This document shows positions 34,156 to 43,510 of a stretch of 57,252 nucleotides of DNA, piece by piece (the stretch's first letter is position 1; every line of letters begins with the position of its first letter). The DNA is taken from positions 1 through 57,252 of the forward strand of contig JAOPXY010000037.1 of NCBI GenBank assembly GCA_025964895.1. The letters run 5' to 3'. The translations under genes were made by a program, and so were the position numbers. Source of the stretch: Aeromicrobium sp. GTDB taxonomy: Bacteria; Actinomycetota; Actinomycetes; Propionibacteriales; Nocardioidaceae. Below the pieces are notes generated by a model. The model saw nothing but the letters and a program-made list of their open reading frames with translations, was not told the DNA's origin and did not search any database.

Positions 34156-35081
34156 GCGGTCCCCGGGTCGTCGTCGTCACGGGTGCATCCAGCGGCATCG
34201 GCCGGGCGGCTGCGCTCCGGGCGTCGGAGAAGGGCGACCACGTCGTGCTCGCGGCGCGGGGCGCCGGATCGCTGAAGGAGGCCGCCGACGAGTGCCGCGA
34301 CGCCGGGGCGGCCTCCGCCCTCGTCGTGCCGGCCGACGTCGGCGACGACGCGGCGGTCGAGGAGCTCTTCGCCCGGGTGCGCCGCACGCACCCGGGCGTC
34401 GACGCCGTCGTCCACGCCGCCGGCGTCGTCGCGTACGGACGTACCGAGGACGTCCCCGCCGAGGTGTTCGAGGGCGTGCTGCGCACCAATCTCGTCGGCT
34501 CGATCAACGTGTCGCGTCATGCGATCAGGATCTTCCGGGCGCAGGAGAGCGGGACGCTCGTGCTGACCGGCTCGGTCATCGGCCACATCGCCGTCCCGTC
34601 GATGAGTCCCTACGTGCTGAGCAAGTGGGGGGTGCGGGCGCTGGCGCGTCAGCTGCAGGTCGAGAACCGCGACCTGAAGGACGTCCACATCTCCTACGTG
34701 GCTCCCGGTGGTGTCGACACCCCGATCTACGAGCAGGCCGCGACGTACGACGGCTTCCTCGGCCGTCCGCCGCCGCCTGTCGCGTCGCCGGAGAAGGTCG
34801 GCCGCATCGCGGTGCGGCAGCTCGATCACCCGCGGGCGCGGACGCAGGTCAACCTGTCCAACCACGTGATCCGTGCGGGCTTCACGGTGGTGCCGCACGT
34901 GTACGACCTGCTGGTCGGGCCGCTGTTCCGCTTCGTCGCGATGGACGGCACGAAGCGCGTCGGCCCGACCGAGGGCAATGTGCTGGCGTCCGTCGAGGAG
35001 GGCAACCATGTGCGCGGCACGCAGGGCAACCCCTTCGCGGGCATCGTCCGCAACGGGATCGCGGCGGTGCGACGGCGATGA
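34152..35081 (+). CDS. Short-chain dehydrogenase/reductase
   Basis: The 309-aa SDR has a GTG start. The NAD(P) motif is [18 protein letters not shown]. Catalytic residues are the Ser in LTGSVIGH and YVLSK (Tyr and Lys). The C-terminal extension of about 60 residues is longer than in minimal SDRs. It lies between a zinc dehydrogenase and an FAD oxidoreductase with 4-base overlaps, so the three proteins may act on one pathway. The substrate is not evident. Confidence 0.9.
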   Translation: MSGPRVVVVTGASSGIGRAAALRASEKGDHVVLAARGAGSLKEAADECRDAGAASALVVPADVGDDAAVEELFARVRRTHPGVDAVVHAAGVVAYGRTEDVPAEVFEGVLRTNLVGSINVSRHAIRIFRAQESGTLVLTGSVIGHIAVPSMSPYVLSKWGVRALARQLQVENRDLKDVHISYVAPGGVDTPIYEQAATYDGFLGRPPPPVASPEKVGRIAVRQLDHPRARTQVNLSNHVIRAGFTVVPHVYDLLVGPLFRFVAMDGTKRVGPTEGNVLASVEEGNHVRGTQGNPFAGIVRNGIAAVRRR

Positions 35082-36670
35082 GCCCCACACACGACGCGAT
35101 CGTGATCGGCGCGGGGCCGAACGGTCTCGTGGCCGCCAACCACTTGGCCGACGCCGGCTGGTCGGTCCTGGTGCTGGAGGCCCAGACGGAGGTGGGCGGC
35201 GCGGTCAAGAGCTCTCGCGACGTGCATCCGGACTTCGTCCACGACACGTTCAGCGCGTTCTACCCGCTGGCCGAGGCGTCGCCGACGATCCGCGCGTTCG
35301 GCCTCGAGCAGCACGGCCTGACGTGGCGCCACGCACCCGCTGTCCTGGGTCACCCCGGTCTCGACGGCAGCTGGGCGATGCTGCACCGCGACCGCGAGGT
35401 CACCGCTGGCCTGTTCGACGCGGCGCACGCCGGCGACGGCGGCTCGTGGCTCGAGCTGTGCCAGAAGTGGGACCGCATCGGCGACCAGATGGTCAAGGCG
35501 CTGCTTTCGCCGTTCCCGCCGGTCAAGAACGGCCTGGGCGCGCTGGCCCGGCTGCGCAGTGTCGGCGGGCTCGACTTCGTCAAGACGATGCTGACACCGG
35601 CCAGCGAGATCGGGCTGTCGCGCTTCCGCGGCACGGGTCCCGGCCTGATCATCGCGGGCAACGCGGGCCACGCCGACATCCCCCTCAACGCGCCCGGCTC
35701 GGGACTCATGGGCGTCCTGATGTCGATGCTCGGGCAGACCGTCGGCTTCCCCGTGCCGGAGGGCGGTGCGGGAGAGCTCGCGCACTCGCTGCGCCGCCGG
35801 TTCGAGTCGCTCGGCGGCGAGATCAGGTACTCCGCCGAGGTCACGCGCATCGACGTCGACGGCCGCCGCGCGACCGGCGTCCGGACCGCCGACGGTGAGC
35901 GCTTCACGGCTCGGCACGCGATCATCGCCGATGTCGTCGCCCCGCACCTGTACGGTCGCCTCGTCGCGCCGGAGGACCTGCCGGCGCGCACGACGTCAGC
36001 CATGCGCTCGTTCGACCTGGACCCGGGGACCGTCAAGGTCGACTGGGCGCTGGACGGCCCGGTGCCGTGGGCGTCGCCGCCGCCCTTCGACCCGGGCACG
36101 TTCCACGTCGCGGACTCCGTCGAGCAGATGACCGAGGCGCACGGGCAGGTCTCGGCGAGAATGATCCCCGCCGCGCCGTTCATGCTGGCCGGGCAGATGA
36201 CGACGTCCGATCCCACGCGCTCGCCGGCCGGTACCGAGTCGCTCTGGGCGTACACACACGTCCCGCAGCGTGCTGCGGGCGACGCCGGGGGAGAGCTGAC
36301 CGGTTCGTGGGACCGCGACGAGTGCGAACGGTTCGCCGACCGCATGCAGGCCAGGATCGAGCGGCTCGCGCCCGGCTTCGGCAGCCGGATCATGCAGCGT
36401 CGGGTGCTTGGCCCGCGCGAGATGGAGCAGCGTGACGCCAATCTGATCGGCGGCGCCATCAACGGCGGCACGTCGCAGCTGCACCAGGAGCTGATTTTCC
36501 GGCCCGTGCCCGGCATGGGACGCGCCGAGACACCGGTGCGCAGCCTGTACCTCGGCTCGGCGTCGGCCCACCCCGGCGGTGGTGTGCACGGGGCGCCGGG
36601 CATGAACGCCGCTCGTGCCGCGATCGCTCACGTGCGTGCGCGCCGGGCGACTCGGGGGCTGCTGCACTGA
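35078..36670 (+). CDS. Phytoene-desaturase-like FAD oxidoreductase
   Basis: The 530-aa protein belongs to the NAD(P)/FAD-dependent, phytoene dehydrogenase/CrtI-like family. The FAD-binding motif is [18 protein letters not shown] at the N terminus. The second flavin region is near the C terminus ([23 protein letters not shown]), typical of this family. It is unlikely to be a carotenoid gene because no crtB, crtE or crtY lies nearby. A role in pigment or lipid redox protection under stress is possible. The ATG overlaps the SDR stop by 4 bases. Confidence 0.87.
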   Translation: MSPTHDAIVIGAGPNGLVAANHLADAGWSVLVLEAQTEVGGAVKSSRDVHPDFVHDTFSAFYPLAEASPTIRAFGLEQHGLTWRHAPAVLGHPGLDGSWAMLHRDREVTAGLFDAAHAGDGGSWLELCQKWDRIGDQMVKALLSPFPPVKNGLGALARLRSVGGLDFVKTMLTPASEIGLSRFRGTGPGLIIAGNAGHADIPLNAPGSGLMGVLMSMLGQTVGFPVPEGGAGELAHSLRRRFESLGGEIRYSAEVTRIDVDGRRATGVRTADGERFTARHAIIADVVAPHLYGRLVAPEDLPARTTSAMRSFDLDPGTVKVDWALDGPVPWASPPPFDPGTFHVADSVEQMTEAHGQVSARMIPAAPFMLAGQMTTSDPTRSPAGTESLWAYTHVPQRAAGDAGGELTGSWDRDECERFADRMQARIERLAPGFGSRIMQRRVLGPREMEQRDANLIGGAINGGTSQLHQELIFRPVPGMGRAETPVRSLYLGSASAHPGGGVHGAPGMNAARAAIAHVRARRATRGLLH

Positions 36671-36692
36671 GTCGGAGCCTGGACAGGGCCGA

Positions 36693-37851
36693 TCAGCCCG
36701 CGTACTCCATGGCGGCGGTGTCGCGGTAGATCTCGACGACGATCGTCTTGGCCGGTGGTGCCGGTGGTGTGGTCGACCAGTGCAGGAGGCCGTGTCCTTT
36801 GAGGTTGTGATGTCGTCGGCACAGCGGCCCCATGTTGTCTCGGTGGTGGGACCTTCTGGGTGGGGTTCTCGATGGTCGAGGTCGCAGAGGAACGCCGGGA
36901 CCATGCACCCGGGTGCCTGACATACCTGGTGGAGGAACTGCAACGCGATGTTGAGGATGTCCGGCGCGTACCGGCCCAGGTACTCGTGAGCCAGGACGTC
37001 CTCGGTGACCGGGTCAACCACAATCCGTTGCCAGAAGGCGCCGCCGTGAGCCACGACGGTCGTGATCCAGTCGGCGGGAACGGCCCAGCGGCCGTCGGCG
37101 GACTCGGCGAACCCGGGCACGAACCCCGCGAGCACGTCGGCGCCGACCGCGACGGCAATGTTCGCGCTGATCGCCGCCGACGCCGTGGACTCTGATCCCA
37201 GGCACCAACCGACCAGCAGGTCGGCCTCACGCTGCGCGATCGTGCGGTCGTCGTCCTCGGCGGCCGGCTGGCGGGCGGCCTGGTGGACCTTGGCCTCGAT
37301 CGCCGCGACCTCGTGCGAGGGAGCGTGCAGGAACAGGTCGGACATGCCGTCGTCCCCATGCTTCACACTGACGTGCCGCTCGGCGCGGGCCTCCTCGGCC
37401 CGTTCGACCGCGAGGTCGGCCTCGACCCGCTGCACGAACCGCCGCAACTCCGCCCGAGGGGATGTGCGTTCAGCTGGACGATCAGAGCCGACCATAAGCG
37501 AGCGAAGCGAGCCAGGCGGTCTGATGCGAGCGCCAGCGAGCATCAGAATTGAGCGGCGAGGGACGAGCCGCGCCCGCCTACCCACACCGCCGGGGCCTTG
37601 GAACGGACCCGATCGGCGGGAGCGAGCTTGTAGACCACCTGCCCCTCCGACAGGCCGGTCGCCTCACCGATCGCCAACGCGACCGCACCGCGTTCGAGCC
37701 TCATCCGCAGACCCGACTCCAACGAAGCAGTCCGCGCGTACTCCGCGTCGCGGTAGTCGAGCATCTTCTCGACCTCGAACCACTCAGCCCGAGCACGCCA
37801 CTTCACCACATCGGACAGACCGTCCGTCGGCGTTGCTGTGCTGCTGGCCAT
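36693..37851 (-). pseudogene. Broken DUF222/13E12 HNH endonuclease gene
   Basis: Pieces of one DUF222-HNH (13E12-type) protein lie in three frames. The N-terminal piece starts at ATG 37851 (GLSDVVKWRARAEWFEVEKM, then VVYKLAPADRVRSKAPAVW) and runs into a stop at 37543 inside a palindromic element. The middle piece resumes after the element (ELRRFVQRVEADLAVERA), so about 50 residues of the DUF222 core seem to be missing. It continues to the HNH start (CDLDHREPHPEGPTT). There the frame changes, near 36840, to a third piece with GPLCRRHHNLKGHG, which ends at 36693. The frame change looks like a one-base loss. The HNH halves are thus separated, and the gene is very probably inactive. Confidence 0.8.
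37481..37547. repeat. Palindromic element inside the HNH pseudogene
   Basis: TCTGATGC at 37520-37527 and GCATCAGA at 37540-37547 form an exact inverted repeat around a 12-base core. A further ATCAGA at 37481-37486 pairs with TCTGAT at 37520-37525. The purine-rich, quasi-periodic GCGAGCGAAGCGAGC lies at 37498-37512. The element interrupts the DUF222 reading frame. It resembles a small REP/MITE-like unit; no target-site duplication was established. Confidence 0.55.
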
Positions 37852-37939
37852 ACCCCAAATCTAGAGGACCCCACCGACACTTTCTCCTGCAATGGCGACC
37901 CAAACACCCAAATGTGGGAGCCCCTCCTAGAGTGGCGGG

Positions 37940-38614
37940 ATGACCTCCTCGATCGCCCGAGTCGCCACCCTCGCCGTCGCCCTGGCGGCCCTGACAGCGT
38001 GCTCGGGGTCCGACGAATCGCCCGAGGCGACAGCGACGCCGTCGGCGAGCGCGACGCCCGATCCGATCGAGGACTCGGCGGCGTGCTCGTTCCTGACGCC
38101 CGCGGAGCGGCAGCAGCTCGCGGGGGTCGCGGTCGACACCGTCGTCTCGGCTGCCGCCGTGCGCGAGGGCAGCGGCCAGTGCCGCTGGCAGGAGAGCGCG
38201 GCGCTGATCCAGGTGACGACGCTGCCGGCGAAGGAGTGGGCCAAGTCGTTGCCGGACGTCGTGACGCAGCTGGAGTCGTCGACCGACCTGACGTCCGAGG
38301 CGGACAAGAAGGATCTCGCCCGCGCCAAGAAGCTGCTCTCCGGCGCAGCCACCTTCACCGACGCCGAGGCGTGCGAGGCCTTCGTGACGCTCGCCGAGCT
38401 CGGTGGCGAGAAGAAGGGCACCAAGACGACTGTCACGTCGGTGCCGATCACCGAGACCGAGTCCGGCATCTCGGCGCAGACCTGCACTGACGGCGCCCTC
38501 ACGTCGATCATCTACTCGGTGCCCGAGCTGACGCTGACCAACGAGATCGAGAAGACCGCGACGACGATCCTCGACGCGGCACAGGTCCGGGTCGCCGCTG
38601 CGAGCCAGGGTTGA
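37940..38614 (+). CDS. Secreted lipoprotein, DUF3558-like
   Basis: The 224-aa protein has a signal peptide and lipobox LTAC with Cys21 as the acylation site. An Asp/Ser/Thr/Pro-rich linker follows, then a domain with paired cysteines (CSFLTPAERQQL, GQCRWQES and later EACEAFV and QTCTDG), as in DUF3558-type lipoproteins of actinobacteria. It is likely to be anchored outside the cytoplasmic membrane. It stands alone: the left neighbour is the HNH pseudogene and the right neighbour is convergent. The function is unknown. Confidence 0.75.
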   Translation: MTSSIARVATLAVALAALTACSGSDESPEATATPSASATPDPIEDSAACSFLTPAERQQLAGVAVDTVVSAAAVREGSGQCRWQESAALIQVTTLPAKEWAKSLPDVVTQLESSTDLTSEADKKDLARAKKLLSGAATFTDAEACEAFVTLAELGGEKKGTKTTVTSVPITETESGISAQTCTDGALTSIIYSVPELTLTNEIEKTATTILDAAQVRVAAASQG

Positions 38615-38617
38615 CGC

Positions 38618-40624
38618 CTACAGCGAGACGTCGGCCCGGCGCTCGTCCCGGTTCGGCTTGTCGCAGAACAGCTGCCCGTCGGAGAAGCGGACGCCGTCGG
38701 TGAAGCGGGCCTCGATCCGGCCCGACCCGAACTGCTCGACGTAGAGCCGCGAGTAGAGGCCGCCGAGCTCGAGGAGCTCGTCGTGCGTGCCCTGCTCGAC
38801 GAGCCGGCCGTCCTCCAGGCCGAAGATGACGTCGGCGTTGTGGATCGTCGAGAGCCGGTGCGCGATCGCGATCGTCGTGCGGTTGTGGGTCGCCCGTTCC
38901 AGCGCGTCCTGCACGAGTCGCTCGGTCTCGGTGTCGAGTGCCGAGGTGGCCTCGTCGAGGATCAGGATCCGCGGGTCCATCAGCAGCACGCGCGCGATCG
39001 CCAAACGCTGCTTCTCGCCGCCGCTGAGCCGGTAGCCGCGCTCGCCCGTGATGGTCTCGTAACCCTCGGTGAAGCTCATGATGCGGTCATGGATGTTGGC
39101 GTCGCGGGCGGCCTGCTCGATCTCCTCGGCGCTGGCGTCGGGTTTGGCGTACGCGATGTTGTCGCGGATCGAGCCGTGGAATAGGTACGGCTCCTGTGTC
39201 ACCATGCCGACCGCCTCGGCGACCGAGCCCATCGTGAGGTCGCGGACGTCGTGGCCGTCGATTAGCACCGCGCCGGTATCGACGTCGTAGAAGCGCGGCA
39301 CCAGGTACGTCATGGTCGTCTTGCCCGACCCGGACGGCCCGACGATCGCGGCGAGCTGACCCGGCTCGACCTTCAGCGAGACGCCCTCGAGCGCCCACCC
39401 CTGATCGGGGGCGGGCTCGACCCGGTCGATCCGAACCCCCGTGTCGCCGAACCGGTCGCGCTTGACGGTGCCGCTGAGGCTGCGGGGCTGGGGGTAGCGG
39501 AAGAAGACGTCGCGGAACTCGATCCCGCCGCGCAGCTCGTGGGGGTCCAGCGCGATCGCGCCCGGACGTTCCGTGATCGCCGGCTCGAGGTCGAGGTACT
39601 CGAACAGCCGGCGGAACAGCGCGAGCGACGTCTGCACGTCCAGGGACACGCGCATGAGCTGCAGCAACGGCATCTGCAGGCGAGCCTGCAGTGTCGTGAA
39701 CGCGACCAGCGTCCCGGCGGTCAGGGCGCTGCCGCTGTTGCCCTGCAGCATGAGGCCCGCGGCGAGATAGATGAGCGCGGGGGTGATCGCGAAGAAGGTC
39801 TGTACGGTCGCGAAGAAGGCACGTCCGGTCATGGCCTGGTCGACCTGCAGACGGGTCTGCTCGCGGTTCGCGGCGCGGTAGCGCTCGACCTCGGAGTCGG
39901 CCCGGTTGAAGACCTTCGACAGCAGGATGCCCGAGACGCTCAGCGCCTCCTCGGTGATCGCGGTCATCTCTGACAGCGACTCCTGGGTCCGGCGGGCCAG
40001 TCGCTGCCGGCGCTTGCCGACCTGAAGCTGGATCCACACGAACAGCGGCAGCATGATGAGCGTCAGGATGGTCAGCTGCCACGACAGGATGACCATCGAC
40101 ACGAAGGCCGCCGCGACGGTCACGCTGTTCTGCAGGATCGACGTCGCGGTGTCGGTCAGCACCGTCCGCACGCCGGCGACGTCATTGGCCAAGCGCGACT
40201 GGATCGCGCCGGTCTTGGTGGCCGTGAAGAAGGCCAGCTCCATCTTCTGCAGATGCGCGAACAGGTCGCTGCGCAGGTCGGCCATCGCGGAGTTGCCGAC
40301 GGTCGACGTCATCCAGTTCTGGCCGATGCCGATCAGCGCCGTGACGACCGGAATCGCGCACATGCCGACCACGAGCCACGCCAGCAGGTGCGTGCGGATC
40401 TCGCCGTCCGGCGGGAAGAGCGCCTTGTCGAAGACCGCCTTCGTCAGGAACGGCACGATCGACGTCAGCGCCGCCGCCACGACGACCGCCACCGCGACGA
40501 GGGCGATCTTGGTGCGGTACGGCTTCAGCATGCGGGCGATGCGACCCAGGATCGGGCGGCGATCGGCCCTGATCTCGGCCTGCGTCAGGTGGGTGACGCT
40601 CGGGCCGCCCTGGCCGCGCGGCAC
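38618..40624 (-). CDS. ABC transporter with fused membrane and ATPase domains
   Basis: This 668-aa half-transporter of the MsbA/MDR type has a membrane domain at residues about 35-330 with several hydrophobic segments. The ATPase domain carries Walker A GPSGSGKTT, signature RLSGGEKQR, Walker B ILILDEATSALD and H-loop AIAHRLST. A tail of about 35 charged residues follows the ATPase. It probably works as a homodimeric exporter of a lipid or drug. The start used is GTG 40624, with a Met at 40531 as an alternative inside the sequence. The YbaY-like gene precedes it by 4 bases. Confidence 0.9.
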   Translation of the reverse strand: MPRGQGGPSVTHLTQAEIRADRRPILGRIARMLKPYRTKIALVAVAVVVAAALTSIVPFLTKAVFDKALFPPDGEIRTHLLAWLVVGMCAIPVVTALIGIGQNWMTSTVGNSAMADLRSDLFAHLQKMELAFFTATKTGAIQSRLANDVAGVRTVLTDTATSILQNSVTVAAAFVSMVILSWQLTILTLIMLPLFVWIQLQVGKRRQRLARRTQESLSEMTAITEEALSVSGILLSKVFNRADSEVERYRAANREQTRLQVDQAMTGRAFFATVQTFFAITPALIYLAAGLMLQGNSGSALTAGTLVAFTTLQARLQMPLLQLMRVSLDVQTSLALFRRLFEYLDLEPAITERPGAIALDPHELRGGIEFRDVFFRYPQPRSLSGTVKRDRFGDTGVRIDRVEPAPDQGWALEGVSLKVEPGQLAAIVGPSGSGKTTMTYLVPRFYDVDTGAVLIDGHDVRDLTMGSVAEAVGMVTQEPYLFHGSIRDNIAYAKPDASAEEIEQAARDANIHDRIMSFTEGYETITGERGYRLSGGEKQRLAIARVLLMDPRILILDEATSALDTETERLVQDALERATHNRTTIAIAHRLSTIHNADVIFGLEDGRLVEQGTHDELLELGGLYSRLYVEQFGSGRIEARFTDGVRFSDGQLFCDKPNRDERRADVSL

Positions 40625-40628
40625 CCGG

Positions 40629-40961
40629 CTACTCCCCCGCGAGCGGGAGGGGCCCCGACTCGATCTTGGTCAGCAGCACCGCGTTCGCGTCGTCCTCGAC
40701 AGGGACGAGCTCGGTCGTGCCCCACGTGCCGGCCCCAGAGCGCAACGCCGCCCAGATGAACAGCGACGCGGGATCAGCGGCGAAGGCGGCATCGGCGACG
40801 AGGGTGAACTCGGTCGGCACGGCGGCGGAGTCGATCGCCGTCGCCGCGAGCACCTCGCCCTCACCGTCCACGAGCTTGATCGTCGCGATGGCATCGGGGG
40901 GCAGCGTGATGCGCTCACGGAAGTACACGGTGCCGGTGACGGTCAGGAGGTCGGAAGCCAT
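40629..40961 (-). CDS. YbaY/YscW-like protein without signal peptide
   Basis: The 110-aa protein matches the YbaY (YscW-type lipoprotein) domain: VTGTVYFRERITLPPDAIATI near the start, then a beta-rich body. Family members usually carry a lipoprotein signal. Here the sequence starts at MASDLLTVTG with no signal peptide, so it is probably cytoplasmic. It lies 9 bases after the NmrA-like gene and 4 bases before the ABC exporter gene, all on the minus strand, so a three-gene operon is likely. The role is unknown. Confidence 0.75.
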   Translation of the reverse strand: MASDLLTVTGTVYFRERITLPPDAIATIKLVDGEGEVLAATAIDSAAVPTEFTLVADAAFAADPASLFIWAALRSGAGTWGTTELVPVEDDANAVLLTKIESGPLPLAGE

Positions 40962-40970
40962 GGCTACAGG

Positions 40971-41825
40971 CTATGCCCGCCCCGCGGGCGACGCCTGCTC
41001 GGCGATCGCCTCGTCGAAAGAGGTGGCGGGACGGTCCAGCAGTCGAGAGATGTCGCCGCTCACGTGCTCGAGCTCGCCGTCGCGGATCGCGGTGTACGTG
41101 CTGATCCACGCGTCGACCTGCCAGTCCGGCGCGCCGAAGTGCGCCCGGCTGGCCCGCGCCTCGTCGATCGACTCGTCGACGAAGGAGTACGGGCGTCCGG
41201 TCATATGGGTCAGGATCGCGGCGACGTCGTCGAACGTCAGAGCTTCGGGGCCGGTCAGGTCGTACGAGCGGCCCATGTGCTCGCGAGGCTCGCCCAGCAC
41301 GTGGGCGATGACGGCACCGACGTCCCGCTGGGACACCGCCGCCACGCGACCCGTGCCGGCGGGCCCACGGATGATGCCCGCGTCGTCGGCGAACCGGGGA
41401 AGGATCTCGGCGTAGAAGTTGTCGCGCAGGAGCGTCCACTCGAGCCCGGACGCCCGGATGTGCTCCTCGGTGGCGGCGTGGTCGCGGCCGAGGGTGAAGC
41501 CCGACGTGGCGGACGCGCCGACGAACGAAAGGTAGACGATCTGCCGCACGCCCGCGGCGACGGCCGCGTCGACGAAGGCCCGGTGCTGGTCGAGCCGATC
41601 GGCTGCCTCGTGAGCCGACACCATGAACACCGTGTCGACGCCGGCGAGTGCCTCGACGCACTTGTCCTGGCCGTACGCCGCCTGCCGGACGTCCGCACCG
41701 GGCAGCCGGGGCGCCCGCTCGGGGTCTCGCACCAGCAACCGCAGTGGGATACCGGCGTCGGCGAGCAGGTAGGCGGCGGTGCCGCCGACGGCGCCGGTGG
41801 ATCCCGTGAGGGCGATGACGGTCAT
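40971..41825 (-). CDS. NmrA-like NAD(P)-binding protein
   Basis: The 284-aa atypical SDR has the motif TGSTGAVGGTAAYLLADAG. The rest is of the NmrA/QOR2 (quinone oxidoreductase 2) type (VYLSFVGASATSGFTLGRDH, EWTLLRDNFYAEILPRF). Such proteins sense or reduce with NAD(P)H. ATG 41825 gives the motif its usual place near the N terminus. It is divergent from the aldehyde dehydrogenase gene. Confidence 0.88.
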   Translation of the reverse strand: MTVIALTGSTGAVGGTAAYLLADAGIPLRLLVRDPERAPRLPGADVRQAAYGQDKCVEALAGVDTVFMVSAHEAADRLDQHRAFVDAAVAAGVRQIVYLSFVGASATSGFTLGRDHAATEEHIRASGLEWTLLRDNFYAEILPRFADDAGIIRGPAGTGRVAAVSQRDVGAVIAHVLGEPREHMGRSYDLTGPEALTFDDVAAILTHMTGRPYSFVDESIDEARASRAHFGAPDWQVDAWISTYTAIRDGELEHVSGDISRLLDRPATSFDEAIAEQASPAGRA

Positions 41826-41947
41826 GTGACGTGCAACCGTTGGGGGAGACCGGGCATTCCTCTCAGACCTCGGTCGAAACGTTGGAGGCAAATGACGCTC
41901 ATGGCGTTTCGAGGATGTAACACGCAGGTTAGAAGCGGAATCAGGTC

Positions 41948-41977
41948 TTGACGACGTGTGTATGCGCGGAATAGTGT
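41948..41977 (+). promoter_or_regulatory. Promoter of the aldehyde dehydrogenase gene
   Basis: TTGACG at 41948-41953, an 18-base spacer and TAGTGT at 41972-41977 resemble a vegetative promoter. It lies between two arms of an inverted repeat (41950-41961 and 41987-41998), so it is probably regulated. Confidence 0.5.
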
Positions 41978-41998
41978 CACCGCACAACACACGTCCTC
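41950..41998. promoter_or_regulatory. Inverted repeat flanking the -10: likely operator
   Basis: GACGTGTGT at 41953-41961 and its exact inverse ACACACGTC at 41987-41995 are separated by 25 bases. The symmetry extends outward as GA-N-GACGTGTGT on the left. Arm centres are about 34 bases apart, near three helical turns, and the pair encloses the predicted -10. A regulator that bends or loops DNA, such as the tandem-Lrp protein encoded at 43511-44515, is a candidate. The match to that protein is inference. Confidence 0.5.
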
Positions 41999-42023
41999 TA
42001 TTTCGATGCGGAAACGGACCCCC

Positions 42024-43505
42024 ATGACGACTCACCTCGATCTCCCCATGCTGCCGAACGTCGCCGACTTCATCTCCCGGCCGCACGCCTCGTTCATCGA
42101 CGGCAGGGAAGGCGCGCCTGATGGCGAGGCCATCGACTCCATCGACCCCTCGTCTGGTGCGACGATCACGACGGTGGAGGCGGCCAGCGCCGCAACGGTC
42201 GACCGCGCGGTGCGGTCGGCGCACGCGGCGTTCGTCGGGTCGTGGTCCACGATGTCGCCCCCGGCTCGCGAGCGCGTCCTCCACCGCCTCGCCGACCTCC
42301 TGGAGCAGTACGCGACGGAGCTGGCGCAGTACGACGCCTTGGAGAGCGGCAAGCCTGCCGCGTTCGTCGAGGCCGTCGACGTCGCCCTCGCGGTCGAGCA
42401 GTTCCGCTACTACGCGGGCTGGCCAACGAAGCTGCAGGGCGCGACAATCGCGGTGCCCGATGTGACGAACCACGTGTACACCCGGCGTGAGCCGCTCGGC
42501 GTCGTCGTCGCCATCACCCCGTGGAACTTCCCCCTGTGCCAGGCCGCCATCAAGCTGGCGCCGGCCCTGGCCGCCGGCAACACGATCGTGCTCAAGCCGT
42601 CAGAGATGACCTCGCTGTCGTCACTGCGCCTGGCTGAGCTGGCGATCGAGGCCGGCATGCCGCCCGGCGTGCTCAACGTCGTCACGGGCCCCGGCAACCC
42701 GACCGGCGCGGCACTTACCAGTCACCCGCTCGTGCACAGCATCACCTTCACGGGCTCTGAGCAGGTGGGACGTGAGCTGGGACGCAGCGCCGGCGGCGCT
42801 CTGAAGCATGCGTCGCTGGAGCTGGGCGGCAAGAACCCGCACATCATCTTCGCTGACGCCGACATCGAGGCCGCCACGGCGAGCGCCGCCACGACGGCCT
42901 TCTTCTACAGCGGCCAGGTGTGCTTCGCGGGCTCGCGGCTCCTGGTCGAGCGGTCGGCGCTCGACCAGGTCATGGCGGGGCTCGAGTCGTACGCCGGGCA
43001 GCTCGTGCTCGGCGCAGGACTCGACCCGGCGTCGACGATGGGGCCCCTGTCGTCGGAGCGTCAGCGCGAGAAGGTCGAGCGTTACCTCAACGGCGCCGGC
43101 GGCCGGGTCGCCTTCGGCGGATCTCGCCCCGGCGGCGCGCTGGCGGATGGCTACTTCCTGGAGCCCACTGCCGTCGTCGATGCGGGTGACCAGGACGCGG
43201 TTGTGACCGACGAGATCTTCGGCCCCGTGGTCGTCGTTCAGCCGTTCGACGATGTCGACGAGGTCGTGCTGCGCGCCAACACCACCGATCTCGGCCTGAC
43301 CGCCGGTGTGTGGACGCAGGACCTGCGCCGTGCGCACGACGTTTCGGCACGCCTGCAGGCCGGCACGATCTGGGTCAACACGTACGGCTCGTTCAACGCG
43401 GCCGCGCCGTGGGGTGGCTACAAGAGCTCTGGCCTCGGCCGCGACTGCGGGCCCGAGGGGCTCGACAAGTACCTGCAGACCAAGACGGTCTGGATGGGAT
43501 TGTGA
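42024..43505 (+). CDS. NAD(P)-dependent aldehyde dehydrogenase
   Basis: This 493-aa aldehyde dehydrogenase oxidises an aldehyde to an acid. The catalytic Cys is in [13 protein letters not shown], the general-base Glu is in [10 protein letters not shown], and the NAD motif is [11 protein letters not shown]. Length and motifs match the betaine/benzaldehyde/semialdehyde group, but the substrate cannot be assigned. I chose ATG 42024; ATG 42006 is also possible. The gene has its own promoter and inverted repeat. It is convergent with the tandem-Lrp gene, with only 5 bases between the stops. Confidence 0.92.
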   Translation: MTTHLDLPMLPNVADFISRPHASFIDGREGAPDGEAIDSIDPSSGATITTVEAASAATVDRAVRSAHAAFVGSWSTMSPPARERVLHRLADLLEQYATELAQYDALESGKPAAFVEAVDVALAVEQFRYYAGWPTKLQGATIAVPDVTNHVYTRREPLGVVVAITPWNFPLCQAAIKLAPALAAGNTIVLKPSEMTSLSSLRLAELAIEAGMPPGVLNVVTGPGNPTGAALTSHPLVHSITFTGSEQVGRELGRSAGGALKHASLELGGKNPHIIFADADIEAATASAATTAFFYSGQVCFAGSRLLVERSALDQVMAGLESYAGQLVLGAGLDPASTMGPLSSERQREKVERYLNGAGGRVAFGGSRPGGALADGYFLEPTAVVDAGDQDAVVTDEIFGPVVVVQPFDDVDEVVLRANTTDLGLTAGVWTQDLRRAHDVSARLQAGTIWVNTYGSFNAAAPWGGYKSSGLGRDCGPEGLDKYLQTKTVWMGL

Positions 43506-43510
43506 GTCCG

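Noticed and set aside
35078..36670. Phytoene-desaturase-like gene considered as a carotenoid cluster
   Set aside because: No phytoene synthase, GGPP synthase or cyclase gene is nearby; the neighbours are SDR and zinc dehydrogenase genes.
35996..37585. Single long minus-strand frame covering the HNH middle part and the phytoene-desaturase-like gene
   Set aside because: Only the part above about 36840 resembles DUF222-HNH; the remainder is antisense to a clear oxidoreductase gene and arises from the frameshift.
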